DNA from: Rhodoferax sp.
Lineage (GTDB): Bacteria; Pseudomonadota; Gammaproteobacteria; Burkholderiales; Burkholderiaceae
NCBI GenBank assembly: GCA_020048295.1
Contig: JAIFMT010000207.1
Span: forward strand, 1 to 11,819
Length of the DNA: 11,819 nucleotides
Direction of reading: 5' to 3'
The translations under genes were made by a program, and so were the position numbers. Below, in pieces: positions 1-6,673 of the stretch. Under the pieces are notes generated by a model. The model saw only the letters and a list, made by a program, of their open reading frames with translations, ran no database searches and had not been told where the DNA came from. How positions within the stretch are numbered: the first letter of the stretch is position 1; every line of letters begins with the position of its first letter.

Positions 1-154
1 CCAAGGCCTGATTGGCAGCGGTGACACCCGCATCCAGTAAAAATTCACTGACATTTTTATGACACGTGCGGGCGGCTTCCTGCAACAGCTGTTTCACCGA
101 AGTGCTGGCACGAACATCAATTCGCTCGGATTTGGAAAGATTTAAAGTACTCAT
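1..154 (-). CDS. DUF1778/TacA-type antitoxin, 5' part only (runs off the left edge)
   Basis: The reverse strand opens with ATG at 154-152 and stays open to the window edge (51 codons). The protein starts MSTLNLSKSERIDVRAS, followed by VKQLLQEAARTCHKNVSEFL and LDAGVTAANQAL. The pattern of a short strand (ERIDVRAS), a helix, then a second helix beginning NVSEFL is the ribbon-helix-helix fold of DUF1778 antitoxins such as TacA, which pair with GNAT toxins of the TacT class. These antitoxins bind their own promoter as dimers and neutralise the toxin with the C-terminal part, which lies outside the window. The toxin gene normally follows the antitoxin, so it would also be off the left edge. The GNAT gene at 262-837 is upstream and looks like an ordinary acetyltransferase, not the partner. 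The family call is from motif recognition; the toxin is inferred. Confidence 0.85.
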   Translation of the reverse strand, partial: MSTLNLSKSERIDVRASTSVKQLLQEAARTCHKNVSEFLLDAGVTAANQAL

Positions 155-181
155 AGCAGTGTTCTCATTTGGGTTTGGTCG

Positions 182-210
182 ATGATACCGTCCGGATGAT
201 GTCCTGACAA
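182..210 (-). promoter_or_regulatory. Putative sigma70 promoter of the antitoxin gene
   Basis: On the reverse strand a -35-like TTGTCA (210-205) is separated by 17 bases from a -10-like TATCAT (187-182). This would start transcription about 20 bases before the antitoxin ATG at 154. It gives the antitoxin its own promoter, separate from the GNAT gene, whose stop codon lies 107 bases upstream. Autoregulation by the antitoxin is usual for the family, but I could not define a convincing operator palindrome here. Confidence 0.5.
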
Positions 211-261
211 TCGTGATGCCATGTCGGTCAAATTGTGTTCATCGCCGTGCGCCTCAGCGAA

Positions 262-837
262 TCACTCTGGGCGATCCCGCGCCACAAGTCGCAGGTAATC
301 CGCAACGCCCGCAGTACCCAGCGGTTTGACCATCACCCGCACGGTGTGACTTGACTTGCCCAAAGATACGTCGATACGGCGGCGAACCTCCTGGTAGCCA
401 CACTTTTCCCAGAAACGCTCGGCACGAGCATTGCCCAACACCACGCCCAGGCGAATCCATTGCGCGCCTTGTGCGCGTTGCCAATTTTCCAGAGCCGTGT
501 AAACGCGGGTCGCGATGCCAGTGCCGTGTAGGGAAGTCGCAACGATGAACAAGCCAATGTGCCAAACCGCCGGTGCCAGCAGGTTGGAGACGATCGATGC
601 CATCGCCACCCACTGACCGGACCGATCAAAGATACCCACCAGCATCAGTTCATCAAATGGCATTTCGGGCGGGGGGTGATCCTCAAACTCCTGAAGTGCC
701 TCATCCTTCGATGCGGGCTCACCACTCACCGTCAGAAAGTACGCGGTGTTGGCATCAAAGAAGGCTTGCAGCGTAGGCAAATCGGTTTCGGTCAATCGAT
801 GTGCCGCAAATTCGGCGGTACCAAAGAGCGAATCCAT
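262..837 (-). CDS. GNAT-family N-acetyltransferase
   Basis: This 191-aa protein has the GNAT layout: the N-terminal strand FAAHRLTETDLPTLQAFFD, a central strand VWHIGLFIVATSLHGTGIAT carrying a variant of the acetyl-CoA pyrophosphate loop (L-H-G-T-G-I-A-T in place of Q/R-x-x-G-x-G/A), and the C-terminal LGVVLGNARAERFWEKCGYQ, where N-A-x-A-x-x-F-(W/Y)-x-x-x-G-(Y/F) is typical. Such enzymes transfer acetyl from acetyl-CoA to an amine; the substrate cannot be read from sequence. The gene starts 21 bases after the stop of the isochorismatase-like gene on the same strand, so the two are probably co-transcribed. The ribosome-binding site is weak. It resembles ordinary metabolic or self-acetylating GNATs rather than TacT toxins. 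Confidence 0.88.
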   Translation of the reverse strand: MDSLFGTAEFAAHRLTETDLPTLQAFFDANTAYFLTVSGEPASKDEALQEFEDHPPPEMPFDELMLVGIFDRSGQWVAMASIVSNLLAPAVWHIGLFIVATSLHGTGIATRVYTALENWQRAQGAQWIRLGVVLGNARAERFWEKCGYQEVRRRIDVSLGKSSHTVRVMVKPLGTAGVADYLRLVARDRPE

Positions 838-858
838 GATGCGCTGATTCGCAACGGG

Positions 859-1398
859 TCAAAAGTACAGCTGTGCATCGGCAGCCCGGGCCAGCGTGAC
901 AGCAACCCCATAACCCCCCAGGTTGGCCAGCGTGGCATTGTGATGCGCCGAAATTTGAGTGGCAGTCAGCACGCCATTGGCCACAGTGGAATGTGCATCC
1001 GACAGCAGGGTCACCGGATAACCCAGCGCGAGCGCACCGCGCACGGTTGAATCGACACAAAACTCACTTTGCAGACCACACACCAGCAGGTGCTGCACTC
1101 CATACGACTGCAGCAAGGCCTGCAGGTCGGGGCGATGAAAGGCGTTGGCCACCGTTTTGCGTACCCGCGGGTCGTCGGCGCTGACGTGCAGCCGCGCATC
1201 AAGTTGCCAGTCGGCTGTGCCAAATTGCAGCGGCCCAGCGTCTTCCTCGTGCTGTATCCAGACGACCAGCGCCCCGGCCGCGCGCGCCTTGGCAACCACC
1301 GCATTGATCCGGCCAATCACCGCATTGATGTCAAACGCAGCCCACTCGCCGCGGCATAGCCCGGTTTGCACATCGACCACCAGCAATGCTGTCTTCAT
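859..1398 (-). CDS. Isochorismatase-family cysteine hydrolase
   Basis: The 179-aa protein has the full catalytic set of the family: Asp9 in ALLVVDVQ, Lys81 in RVRKTVANAF, and nucleophile Cys114 in GLQSEFCVDSTVRGA, preceded by the usual cis-peptide region. Its length matches single-domain members that hydrolyse C-N bonds (nicotinamidase- or carbamoylase-like amidases) or act as isochorismatases; sequence alone does not decide the substrate. A metal-binding D-x-H pattern of true nicotinamidases is not evident. The ATG at 1398 is preceded by an AGGAAAGG-type ribosome-binding site. The GNAT gene follows after 21 bases, so the pair probably forms one transcript. It lies downstream of the MocR gene on the same strand with a 64-base gap, so partial read-through from MocR is possible. 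Confidence 0.9.
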   Translation of the reverse strand: MKTALLVVDVQTGLCRGEWAAFDINAVIGRINAVVAKARAAGALVVWIQHEEDAGPLQFGTADWQLDARLHVSADDPRVRKTVANAFHRPDLQALLQSYGVQHLLVCGLQSEFCVDSTVRGALALGYPVTLLSDAHSTVANGVLTATQISAHHNATLANLGGYGVAVTLARAADAQLYF

Positions 1399-1462
1399 GA
1401 GGCGCGCCTTTCCTGCTGAAAGTGAAAAATTTTAGGCTGAATTGAGACCACGCCGACGGATG

Positions 1463-2884
1463 TCAGCCTTGCTGGCGCATGGACGCAAAGACGTGCCAAA
1501 ACGTTGCCTCCTGCGTGGTGCAGAAGTTGATGCGCATCAGCGTGCTGGGTGCGCGCGTGGCATGAAACAGTGAGCCGGGGGCCAGCAGATAGCCCACATC
1601 CAGCATGCGCTGCGCCAGCAGGTCGGTATCGACACCGGTATCGACCCAGCCAAATAGCCCTGCCGGCGGCGCGGCAAAAGTGCAGCCAGCCGCCAGCGCC
1701 AGTTTGACGCTGCGGCTGCGTGCCTGACTAAGCCGGCTGCGGATTTGCAGCGCGTGGCGGCGTAACTGGCCTTGCTCGATGCAACTGGCCAGTGCTTTCT
1801 CCAGCAGCGCCGGGGTGGTCAGCGTGGCCAGCAGCTTGGTGTCGAGCAGTCGCTCAAACAGGTCAGGCGGCGCGGCCAGAAAACCGATGCGCCAGCCAGG
1901 GGCCAGAATTTTGGAGAAGCCGCTGACGTAAATGGTGCGTTGCAAGCCATCCAGCGCAGACAGACGCGTGGCGTGCTCCGGGGCCAGGTGGCTGTAGGTG
2001 TCGTCTTCAACAATGTGAAACTGGTGCTGCTGGGCCAGCTGAAGCAGGCGGTGCGCGCTGGCTGGGCTGAGCATGGTGCCGGTCGGGTTGTGCAGCACGC
2101 TGATACTGACAAACAGCTTGGGTGCGTGCAGTTCGCAGTAGCGCGCCATCACCGCCAGATTGGGTCCGTCAGCGCCGCGCGGCACCGGCAGGATGCGCAT
2201 GCCTAAAGCGTCCAGGCGGGCAAATTCAATGGCCCAGCCGGGCTCTTCGACCATCACATAGTCGCCCGCGCGCAGTAGCGTGCGGCTGACAATGTCCAGC
2301 GCGTGGGTGGCCCCCACGGTGGTGATGATTTGCGACGCGGTTGCCGCAATGGCCAGCGTATGGAGCCGGGCTGCCAGCGCCTGGCGCAACCCCAGATCAC
2401 CGGCGGGTTCGCCATATTGCAATGACATGGCTTGCAGCAGCCGGCCGCTGGTGACCCGGCGCACGCTGGCGGTCAAGAAAGTTGTTTCAAGCCAATCCGG
2501 CGGAAAAGCACCCAGGCCCGGTTGCGGCAACCCGCTGCCGCCCTGAAACATGCCGCGGATCAACGCCGCAGCGCTGACCGGCACACGGGTTGCGCCAGCC
2601 GTCCCTGCAACTTCAGATTCAGTAGCTGTCAGCGCTTTACTAGCAAGGTCTAAAGCCCTGTTTCTTATGTAAAACCCACGGTTTCGCTGCACTTCCACCA
2701 GGCCTTGCGCCTGCAACTGGTCGTAAGCCGCCACCACCGTGCTGGGGCTCACGCCTTGCTGCTGCGCGCATTGGCGCACCGAGGGCAGCCGCGCACCGCT
2801 GGCCAGCAAGCCACTCTGAATGCGCTCGGTCAGCCGGGCGGCGAGCTGTTCAGCCAACGGTTGTGCTGCGGTCCTGATTAACAC
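1463..2884 (-). CDS. MocR/GabR-type transcriptional regulator (GntR HTH fused to aminotransferase fold)
   Basis: This 473-aa protein starts at a GTG (2884-2882) with a strong AAGGAG ribosome-binding site at 2898-2893, eight bases away. Residues ~5-75 form a GntR-type winged HTH (LAARLTERIQSGLLASGARL, then LPSVRQCAQQQGVSPSTV). A linker follows (~76-105), then a fold-type I aminotransferase domain to the C-terminus. PLP-site residues are present: HNPTG at 265-269, DDTY at 294-297, Lys325 in VSGFSKILAPGWRIGF, and Arg451 in MRINF. MocR proteins use PLP plus an amino acid as effector to switch a divergent target gene, as with GabR and PdxR. Here the divergent neighbour is a LysE-type exporter followed by a racemase, a permease and an aminotransferase, so those are the likely targets. 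The linker contains a diverged interspersed repeat in frame (2622-2658). Confidence 0.93.
   Translation of the reverse strand: MLIRTAAQPLAEQLAARLTERIQSGLLASGARLPSVRQCAQQQGVSPSTVVAAYDQLQAQGLVEVQRNRGFYIRNRALDLASKALTATESEVAGTAGATRVPVSAAALIRGMFQGGSGLPQPGLGAFPPDWLETTFLTASVRRVTSGRLLQAMSLQYGEPAGDLGLRQALAARLHTLAIAATASQIITTVGATHALDIVSRTLLRAGDYVMVEEPGWAIEFARLDALGMRILPVPRGADGPNLAVMARYCELHAPKLFVSISVLHNPTGTMLSPASAHRLLQLAQQHQFHIVEDDTYSHLAPEHATRLSALDGLQRTIYVSGFSKILAPGWRIGFLAAPPDLFERLLDTKLLATLTTPALLEKALASCIEQGQLRRHALQIRSRLSQARSRSVKLALAAGCTFAAPPAGLFGWVDTGVDTDLLAQRMLDVGYLLAPGSLFHATRAPSTLMRINFCTTQEATFWHVFASMRQQG
2622..2658 (-). repeat. Interspersed 37-bp repeat, copy C, inside the MocR linker
   Basis: Reading the reverse strand, this aligns without gaps to the copies at 3639-3675, 4996-5032 and 10542-10578; all four share TAG/TAA near position 7, CTT at 12-14, CG at 25-26 and AGCTA at 32-36 (14 of 37 columns invariant). 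It encodes MocR residues ~76-88 (RALDLASKALTAT), exactly in the linker between HTH and aminotransferase domains. Local codons (AGA, AGG, TTA, CTT, AGT) are unlike the GC-rich rest of the gene. It is the most diverged of the four. Confidence 0.7.
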
Positions 2885-2903
2885 GGACGGGTCTCCTTGC
2901 CAG

Positions 2904-2976
2904 GCAACTGTGTTGCAGAATCAAACAATACAGATTGATCAAATGTTTTTTAAAGTGTACTGCAACTGTATTGTTT
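2904..2976. promoter_or_regulatory. Putative MocR operator region between divergent mocR and lysE-type genes
   Basis: Three copies of a CTGTATTG-like octamer occur in 66 bases: CTGTGTTG (2908-2915, plus), CTGTATTG on the minus strand (2933-2926), and CTGTATTG (2966-2973, plus). Sites 2 and 3 extend to an 11-bp perfect inverted repeat, AAACAATACAG (2923-2933) and CTGTATTGTTT (2966-2976). Sites 1 and 3 extend to the direct repeat GCAACTGT(G/A)TTG at 2904-2915 and 2962-2973 (11 of 12 identical). MocR regulators are known to bind repeated sites in the divergent promoter region, so this fits. A possible lysE -35 (TTGATC, 2935-2940) and weak -10 (TACTGC, 2958-2963) lie between sites 2 and 3; I am not sure of them. 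Confidence 0.6.
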
Positions 2977-3018
2977 TTCAGGCTACAGTGGATTGCATGA
3001 CTTCTTTCTACTTGCGCC

Positions 3019-3630
3019 ATGCCGCCCGCTGAACTGACCGCGCTGCTGGTGCTTTGCACCGCGACCAGCTTCACGCCGGGGCCCAACACCACGCTGTCCA
3101 CCGCGTTGGCGGCCAACCTGGGCTTCAAGCGCGCGCTGCGCTTTGTGCTGGCGGTACCGGTAGGCTGGGGGCTGCTGTTTAGCCTGTGCGCAGCGGGTAT
3201 CGGCACGCTGGTGCTGGCGCTGCCGGCGCTGCGCCTCGGGGTGCAGGCCGCAGGTGTGGGCTATTTGTTGTGGCTGGCGCTCAAGCTGGTGCGCGCCAAC
3301 AGCCTGACGCAGCTCGATGCGCGGCCTTTGCAGGTGACGTTCTGGCAGGGCGTGGTGTTGCAGTTTCTCAATATCAAGGCGTGGATGCTGGCGCTGACGG
3401 TGGTGGCGGGCTGGCTGGCTGGGCGCGACGACTTCAGCAGCCGGTTTGCGCTGGTGCTGCCCATTTTGCTGCTGTTTGGCCTGTGCAGCAACCTGACCTA
3501 CGCGCTGATTGGCACACTGCTGCGCGGCTGGCTGGCCGACCCCGAGCATGGCGGGCGGCGGCTGCGCTGGTTTAACCGCAGCATGGCCGGCGTGCTGCTC
3601 ATCACCGCCGCCTGGATGGCGACATTTTAA
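3019..3630 (+). CDS. LysE/RhtB-family amino-acid exporter
   Basis: The 203-aa protein is very hydrophobic, with about six membrane segments, and carries the family signature TSFTPGPNT near the N-terminus (residues 16-24). Length and the C-terminal RRLRWFNRSMAGVLLITAAW match LysE/RhtB exporters, which expel amino acids such as lysine, threonine or homoserine lactone by proton antiport across the inner membrane. The ATG at 3019 lacks a clear ribosome-binding site; an ATG at 2997 is in another frame and soon stops, so 3019 is preferred. It is transcribed divergently from the MocR regulator, 134 bases away, and is followed by the racemase after 63 bases containing a repeat copy. Substrate unknown; the context suggests an amino acid sensed by MocR. 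Confidence 0.9.
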   Translation: MPPAELTALLVLCTATSFTPGPNTTLSTALAANLGFKRALRFVLAVPVGWGLLFSLCAAGIGTLVLALPALRLGVQAAGVGYLLWLALKLVRANSLTQLDARPLQVTFWQGVVLQFLNIKAWMLALTVVAGWLAGRDDFSSRFALVLPILLLFGLCSNLTYALIGTLLRGWLADPEHGGRRLRWFNRSMAGVLLITAAWMATF

Positions 3631-3638
3631 GAAAAAGT

Positions 3639-3675
3639 GGCCTCTAACGCTTATGGAGTAAGCGTAGTCAGCTAT
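3639..3675 (+). repeat. Interspersed 37-bp repeat, copy A, between exporter and racemase genes
   Basis: This is the only intergenic copy in the window whose stem is intact: ACGCTTA (3647-3653), loop TGGAG, TAAGCGT (3659-3665). It matches copy B at 28 of 37 positions. It begins eight bases after the exporter stop codon, and the sequence just after it (GGAG at 3683-3686) is the racemase ribosome-binding site, so the hairpin could influence mRNA processing or translation between the two genes. It has no U-tract and does not look like a terminator. Confidence 0.8.
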
Positions 3676-3693
3676 ATTTTATGGAGTAATGCA

Positions 3694-4389
3694 ATGAAAA
3701 CGCTGGGCTTGATCGCAGGCATGAGTTGGGAATCTACCGTGCCGTACTACCAGCTGATCAACCAGACCGTCAAGCAGCGGCTGGGCGGTCTGCACTCGGC
3801 CAAAATCATTCTCTACAGCGTTGATTTTGCTGAAGTTGAGGCGATGCAGACGAGCGGACAGTGGGGCGCTGCCGGTGCCTTGCTGGCCGGTGTGGCGTAC
3901 AAGCTGGCGGTCGCCGGGGCTGATGCGCTGGTGCTGTGCAGCAACACCATGCACAAAGTGGCGCCAGCCATTGAGGCCGCGGTCAACATCCCGCTGCTGC
4001 ACATTGCCGACCCGACGGCTTTGGCTATCAAAAAAGCTGGCTTTGCCCAGGTTGGCTTGCTCGGCACGCGTTTCACCATGGAGCAGGATTTTTACCGCAG
4101 CCGCCTGGAAGAGCAGCACGGCCTGCGCGTGCTGACCCCCGCGCTGCCTGAGCGCGAACAGGTGCACCAAATCATTTACCAGGAGCTGTGCCTGGGCCAT
4201 GTCAAAGACACCTCGCGCCAGGCTTACCTGCGCGTCATCGACCAGCTGCAGGCGCAGGGTGCGCAAGCCATCATCCTGGGCTGCACCGAAATCGCCATGC
4301 TGATTGAGCCGCAGCACTGCGCCGTGCCGCTGTTTGACACCACCGCGCTGCACGCCATCAGCGCCGCCGAATGGGCGCTGACCCCATGA
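3694..4389 (+). CDS. ygeA: Aspartate/glutamate racemase family protein, YgeA type
   Basis: This 231-aa protein closely follows the YgeA pattern: KTLGLIAGMSWESTVPYY at the start, RLGGLHSAKIILYSVDF, the first catalytic cysteine Cys82 in VLCSNTMHKVAP, GLLGTRFTMEQDFY, and the second, Cys197, in ILGCTEIAML. The cofactor-independent two-cysteine mechanism interconverts L- and D-amino acids; YgeA is reported to act broadly. The reading frame is open upstream from a GTG at 3637, but that extension is translated repeat sequence. ATG 3694 has GGAG seven bases upstream and yields the family's N-terminus, so I chose it. Its stop overlaps the next start as ATGA, indicating coupling to the EamA gene. Confidence 0.92.
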   Translation: MKTLGLIAGMSWESTVPYYQLINQTVKQRLGGLHSAKIILYSVDFAEVEAMQTSGQWGAAGALLAGVAYKLAVAGADALVLCSNTMHKVAPAIEAAVNIPLLHIADPTALAIKKAGFAQVGLLGTRFTMEQDFYRSRLEEQHGLRVLTPALPEREQVHQIIYQELCLGHVKDTSRQAYLRVIDQLQAQGAQAIILGCTEIAMLIEPQHCAVPLFDTTALHAISAAEWALTP

Positions 4390-5327
4390 AACATTTGTCG
4401 CCCGAGATCCAAAAAGGCCTGTGGCTCGGGCTGCTGGGCGTGGTGATTTTTGCCCTGACACTGCCGCTGACCCGGCTGGCCGTTGGTACGCCGCAAACGC
4501 CGCAACTCTCGGGTCTGTTTGTGGCAAGCGGCCGTGCCACGGTTGCTGCCGTGCTGTCGATCATTTTTCTGCGCCTCACCCGCGCCCCCATCCCGCGCCG
4601 CGCCAACTGGCCGGCGCTGGGGGTGGTCACACTCGGCGTGGTGTTTGGCTTTCCGATGCTGTCGTCGATGGCCATGCGCCATGTCGAAGCGGTGCATGCC
4701 AGCGTGATGCTTGGTGTGGTACCGCTGGCCACCGCGCTGGTCGGAGCCTGGCTGCACCGGCAGCGGCCATCAGCCGGTTTTTGGGCTTGTGCCGGCCTGG
4801 GCACGGTGCTGGTAGTGGCGTTTGCCCTGTTGCGCTCGGGCCACAGCGGCTTCACGCTGGCGTGGGCTGACAGCTTGCTGCTGGCGGCCATGGCTTGTGC
4901 GGCCGTTGGCTACGGCATGGGCTCGCTGCTGTCGCAACGCATGCGGGCAGACCACGTCATCTGTTGGGCGCTGCTCATCGGTTTACCCTTAAATATGCCG
5001 CTAGCCCTTATGGAATATCCGCAGACAGCTATTACTTTGAGTGCATGGTTGGGCTTTGTTTATGTCGCGGTGTTTTCGCAATGGCTGGGTTTTTTTGCCT
5101 GGTATCGGGGCATGGCGCTTGGCGGCACCGTGCGGGTCAGCCAGGTGCAACTGCTGCAGCCATTTTTGAGCATGCTGTTTGCCGTGCCGTTGCTGGGTGA
5201 GCGGCTTGATGCGCTCACCGTTGGCTTTGGCCTGGCGGTGATTGCCGTGGTGTTTGTCGGGCGAAAAATGCCGGTGCGCGAGCGCCACCCCGCTGACCCA
5301 TTTTCTCCCTCAACCGTCTCTCCCTGA
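4386..5327 (+). CDS. DMT-superfamily (EamA) transporter
   Basis: The 313-aa protein has two EamA halves with about ten membrane segments: WLGLLGVVIFALTLPLTRL, then a second half from SLLLAAMACAAVGYGMGSLL to ALTVGFGLAVIAVVFVGRKM. The phrase FSQWLGFFAWYRGMALGG and VSQVQLLQPFLSML are typical of the family, which often exports amino acids or other metabolites. ATG 4386 overlaps the racemase TGA by ATGA, so translation is probably coupled; an upstream in-frame start at 4371 would overlap more and is less likely. Residues ~204-216 (MPLALMEYPQTAI) are encoded by a copy of the interspersed repeat with AT-rich codons unlike the flanks. The aminotransferase gene follows after 12 bases. Confidence 0.9.
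   Translation: MKHLSPEIQKGLWLGLLGVVIFALTLPLTRLAVGTPQTPQLSGLFVASGRATVAAVLSIIFLRLTRAPIPRRANWPALGVVTLGVVFGFPMLSSMAMRHVEAVHASVMLGVVPLATALVGAWLHRQRPSAGFWACAGLGTVLVVAFALLRSGHSGFTLAWADSLLLAAMACAAVGYGMGSLLSQRMRADHVICWALLIGLPLNMPLALMEYPQTAITLSAWLGFVYVAVFSQWLGFFAWYRGMALGGTVRVSQVQLLQPFLSMLFAVPLLGERLDALTVGFGLAVIAVVFVGRKMPVRERHPADPFSPSTVSP
4996..5032 (+). repeat. Interspersed 37-bp repeat, copy B, inside the EamA transporter gene
   Basis: Gapless alignment gives 28 of 37 identities with copy A and 26 of 37 with copy D. The codons it supplies (CTA, CTT, GAA, TAT, ACA, GCT, ATT, ACT) and the preceding TTA/AAT stand out from the GC-rich gene around it. It is read in the same strand and frame as copy C in mocR; the consensus would contain TAA in this frame, which is TAT here. 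It falls between a membrane segment and the next loop of the second EamA half. Confidence 0.75.
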
Positions 5328-5339
5328 AGCGAGCCCCTC

Positions 5340-6587
5340 ATGACCACTTCCACAAGCTCCTGGCAACTGGCGCGCCGCGCGGCGCGCATGAACCCCTCGG
5401 TGATCCGCGAAATTCTGAAAGTGACCGAGCGCCCCGGCATCATCAGTTTTGCCGGTGGCTTGCCGTCTGCCAAGACCTTTCCGGTGGCCGAATTTGCAGC
5501 CGCCTGCGCCCGGGTGCTGCACGACGACCCGGCTGGCGCGCTGCAATACGCTGCCAGCGAAGGTTATGGTCCGCTGCGCGAAATGGTGGCGCACACCCTG
5601 AGCCAGCAAAGCGCCGCCGCCGGCGCGCCGTGGTCGGTTGACCCGGCGCAGGTGCTGATCACCACTGGCAGCCAGCAGGGGCTGGACCTGGTGGCCAAGG
5701 TGCTGATCGACGCGGGCAGCAAGATTCTGGTCGAGTCGCCCACTTACCTGGGCGCGGTGTCGGCCTTTGTTCCGATGGAGCCCGAGGTGGTCAGCGTGGC
5801 CAGTGACGAGCACGGCGTGGTCATCGACGACTTGCGGGCAAAAACTGATGGCGCACGCTTTTTGTATGTGTTGCCGAATTTTCAGAACCCGACCGGGCGC
5901 ACCATGAACGAAGTGCGCCGCGCCACGTTAAGCGCTCTCGCCACCGAACGCGGCTTGCCGCTGATTGAAGACAACCCGTATGGCGACCTGTGGTTTGACA
6001 CACCACCGCCTGCACCCTTGAGCGCGCGCCACCCTGACGGTTGCATTTACCTGGGCTCGTTCTCGAAAGTGCTGGCACCGGGCTTGCGGCTGGGCTTTTT
6101 GGTGGCTCCCAAGGCGGTGTACCCCAAACTGCTGCAAGCCAAGCAGGCCGCCGACCTGCATAGCCCCGGCTTTAACCAGCGCATGATCGTCGAGGTCATG
6201 AAAGACGGTTTTCTGGAGCGCCATGTGCCGACCATTCGGGCACTGTACAAGGCGCAGCGCGATGCCATGTTGGCGGCGCTGGCACAACATTTTCCTGCAT
6301 TGCCCGACGGGCCGGATCACTCGTTGACCTGGAACACGCCAGCCGGTGGCATGTTTTTGTGGGCGCGCTTGCCGATCGGCATGAGTGCGCAGGACTTGCT
6401 GCCGTATGCCGTTGATCAGGGGGTGGCGTTTGTGCCTGGCGCACCGTTTTACGCGGACCACGGCGACGCACGCACGCTGCGCCTGAGCTTTGTCACCCCG
6501 AGCGCGCAAGAAATACACCGTGGCGTGGCGGCGCTGGCCATGGCAGTGAGGCACTACGCGTCGGATGCCAGACAAGCCCATTCATGA
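5340..6587 (+). CDS. PLP-dependent aminotransferase, class I/II (LysN / 2-aminoadipate aminotransferase-like)
   Basis: The 415-aa protein is a stand-alone fold-type I aminotransferase. Visible landmarks: FAGGLPSAKTFPV (substrate-binding start, ~37-49), ALQYAASEGYGPLRE (~67-81), NFQNPTG at 180-186, EDNPYGD at 210-216, the PLP lysine Lys243 in GSFSKVLAPGLRLGF, and Arg381 in LRLSF, which binds the substrate carboxylate. This subgroup, related to LysN and multi-substrate aminotransferases, moves amino groups between 2-oxoglutarate/glutamate and aromatic, branched or 2-aminoadipate-type amino acids; which is not readable here. It is cytosolic. The gene starts 12 bases after the EamA stop with only a weak AGCGAG site, so it is probably the last gene of the exporter-racemase-permease transcript. 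It lacks any HTH domain, unlike the MocR gene nearby. Confidence 0.92.
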   Translation: MTTSTSSWQLARRAARMNPSVIREILKVTERPGIISFAGGLPSAKTFPVAEFAAACARVLHDDPAGALQYAASEGYGPLREMVAHTLSQQSAAAGAPWSVDPAQVLITTGSQQGLDLVAKVLIDAGSKILVESPTYLGAVSAFVPMEPEVVSVASDEHGVVIDDLRAKTDGARFLYVLPNFQNPTGRTMNEVRRATLSALATERGLPLIEDNPYGDLWFDTPPPAPLSARHPDGCIYLGSFSKVLAPGLRLGFLVAPKAVYPKLLQAKQAADLHSPGFNQRMIVEVMKDGFLERHVPTIRALYKAQRDAMLAALAQHFPALPDGPDHSLTWNTPAGGMFLWARLPIGMSAQDLLPYAVDQGVAFVPGAPFYADHGDARTLRLSFVTPSAQEIHRGVAALAMAVRHYASDARQAHS

Positions 6588-6626
6588 CAAACATCAACCC
6601 AGTTTGAGTCGCTTGCGTTATGGTTC

Positions 6627-6659
6627 AAGCTGTTGCGGCGAATTGTCTGCAACAGGCTT
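6627..6659 (+). repeat. Inverted repeat between aminotransferase gene and small unknown gene
   Basis: CTGTTGC (6630-6636) and GCAACAG (6649-6655) are perfect complements around a 12-base spacer; with one bulged C the arms extend to AAGC and GCTT. There is no U-tract, so it is not an obvious terminator. It lies 15-44 bases before the start codon of the small gene at 6674, where it could be an operator or a leader hairpin. A TTATAC just after it (6658-6663) could be a -10 box, without a good -35. Confidence 0.4.
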
Positions 6660-6673
6660 ATACAAAGAGATGA

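Noticed and set aside
262..837. GNAT acetyltransferase as the toxin partner of the DUF1778 antitoxin
   Set aside because: It lies upstream of the antitoxin, 107 bases away, with the antitoxin having its own promoter, and it is spaced 21 bases from the isochorismatase-like gene. Its sequence looks like an ordinary GNAT, and TacT-type toxins follow the antitoxin.
2983..3549. Long antisense reading frames over the exporter, mocR, racemase and DAHP synthase genes
   Set aside because: They are low-complexity (Gln/Arg/His/Ala-rich), expected opposite GC-rich genes, and lack ribosome-binding sites or recognisable motifs.
3637..3693. N-terminal extension of the racemase from GTG 3637
   Set aside because: The extra 19 residues are translated from repeat copy A and its flank, have no counterpart in YgeA proteins, and the internal ATG at 3694 has a well-placed GGAG.
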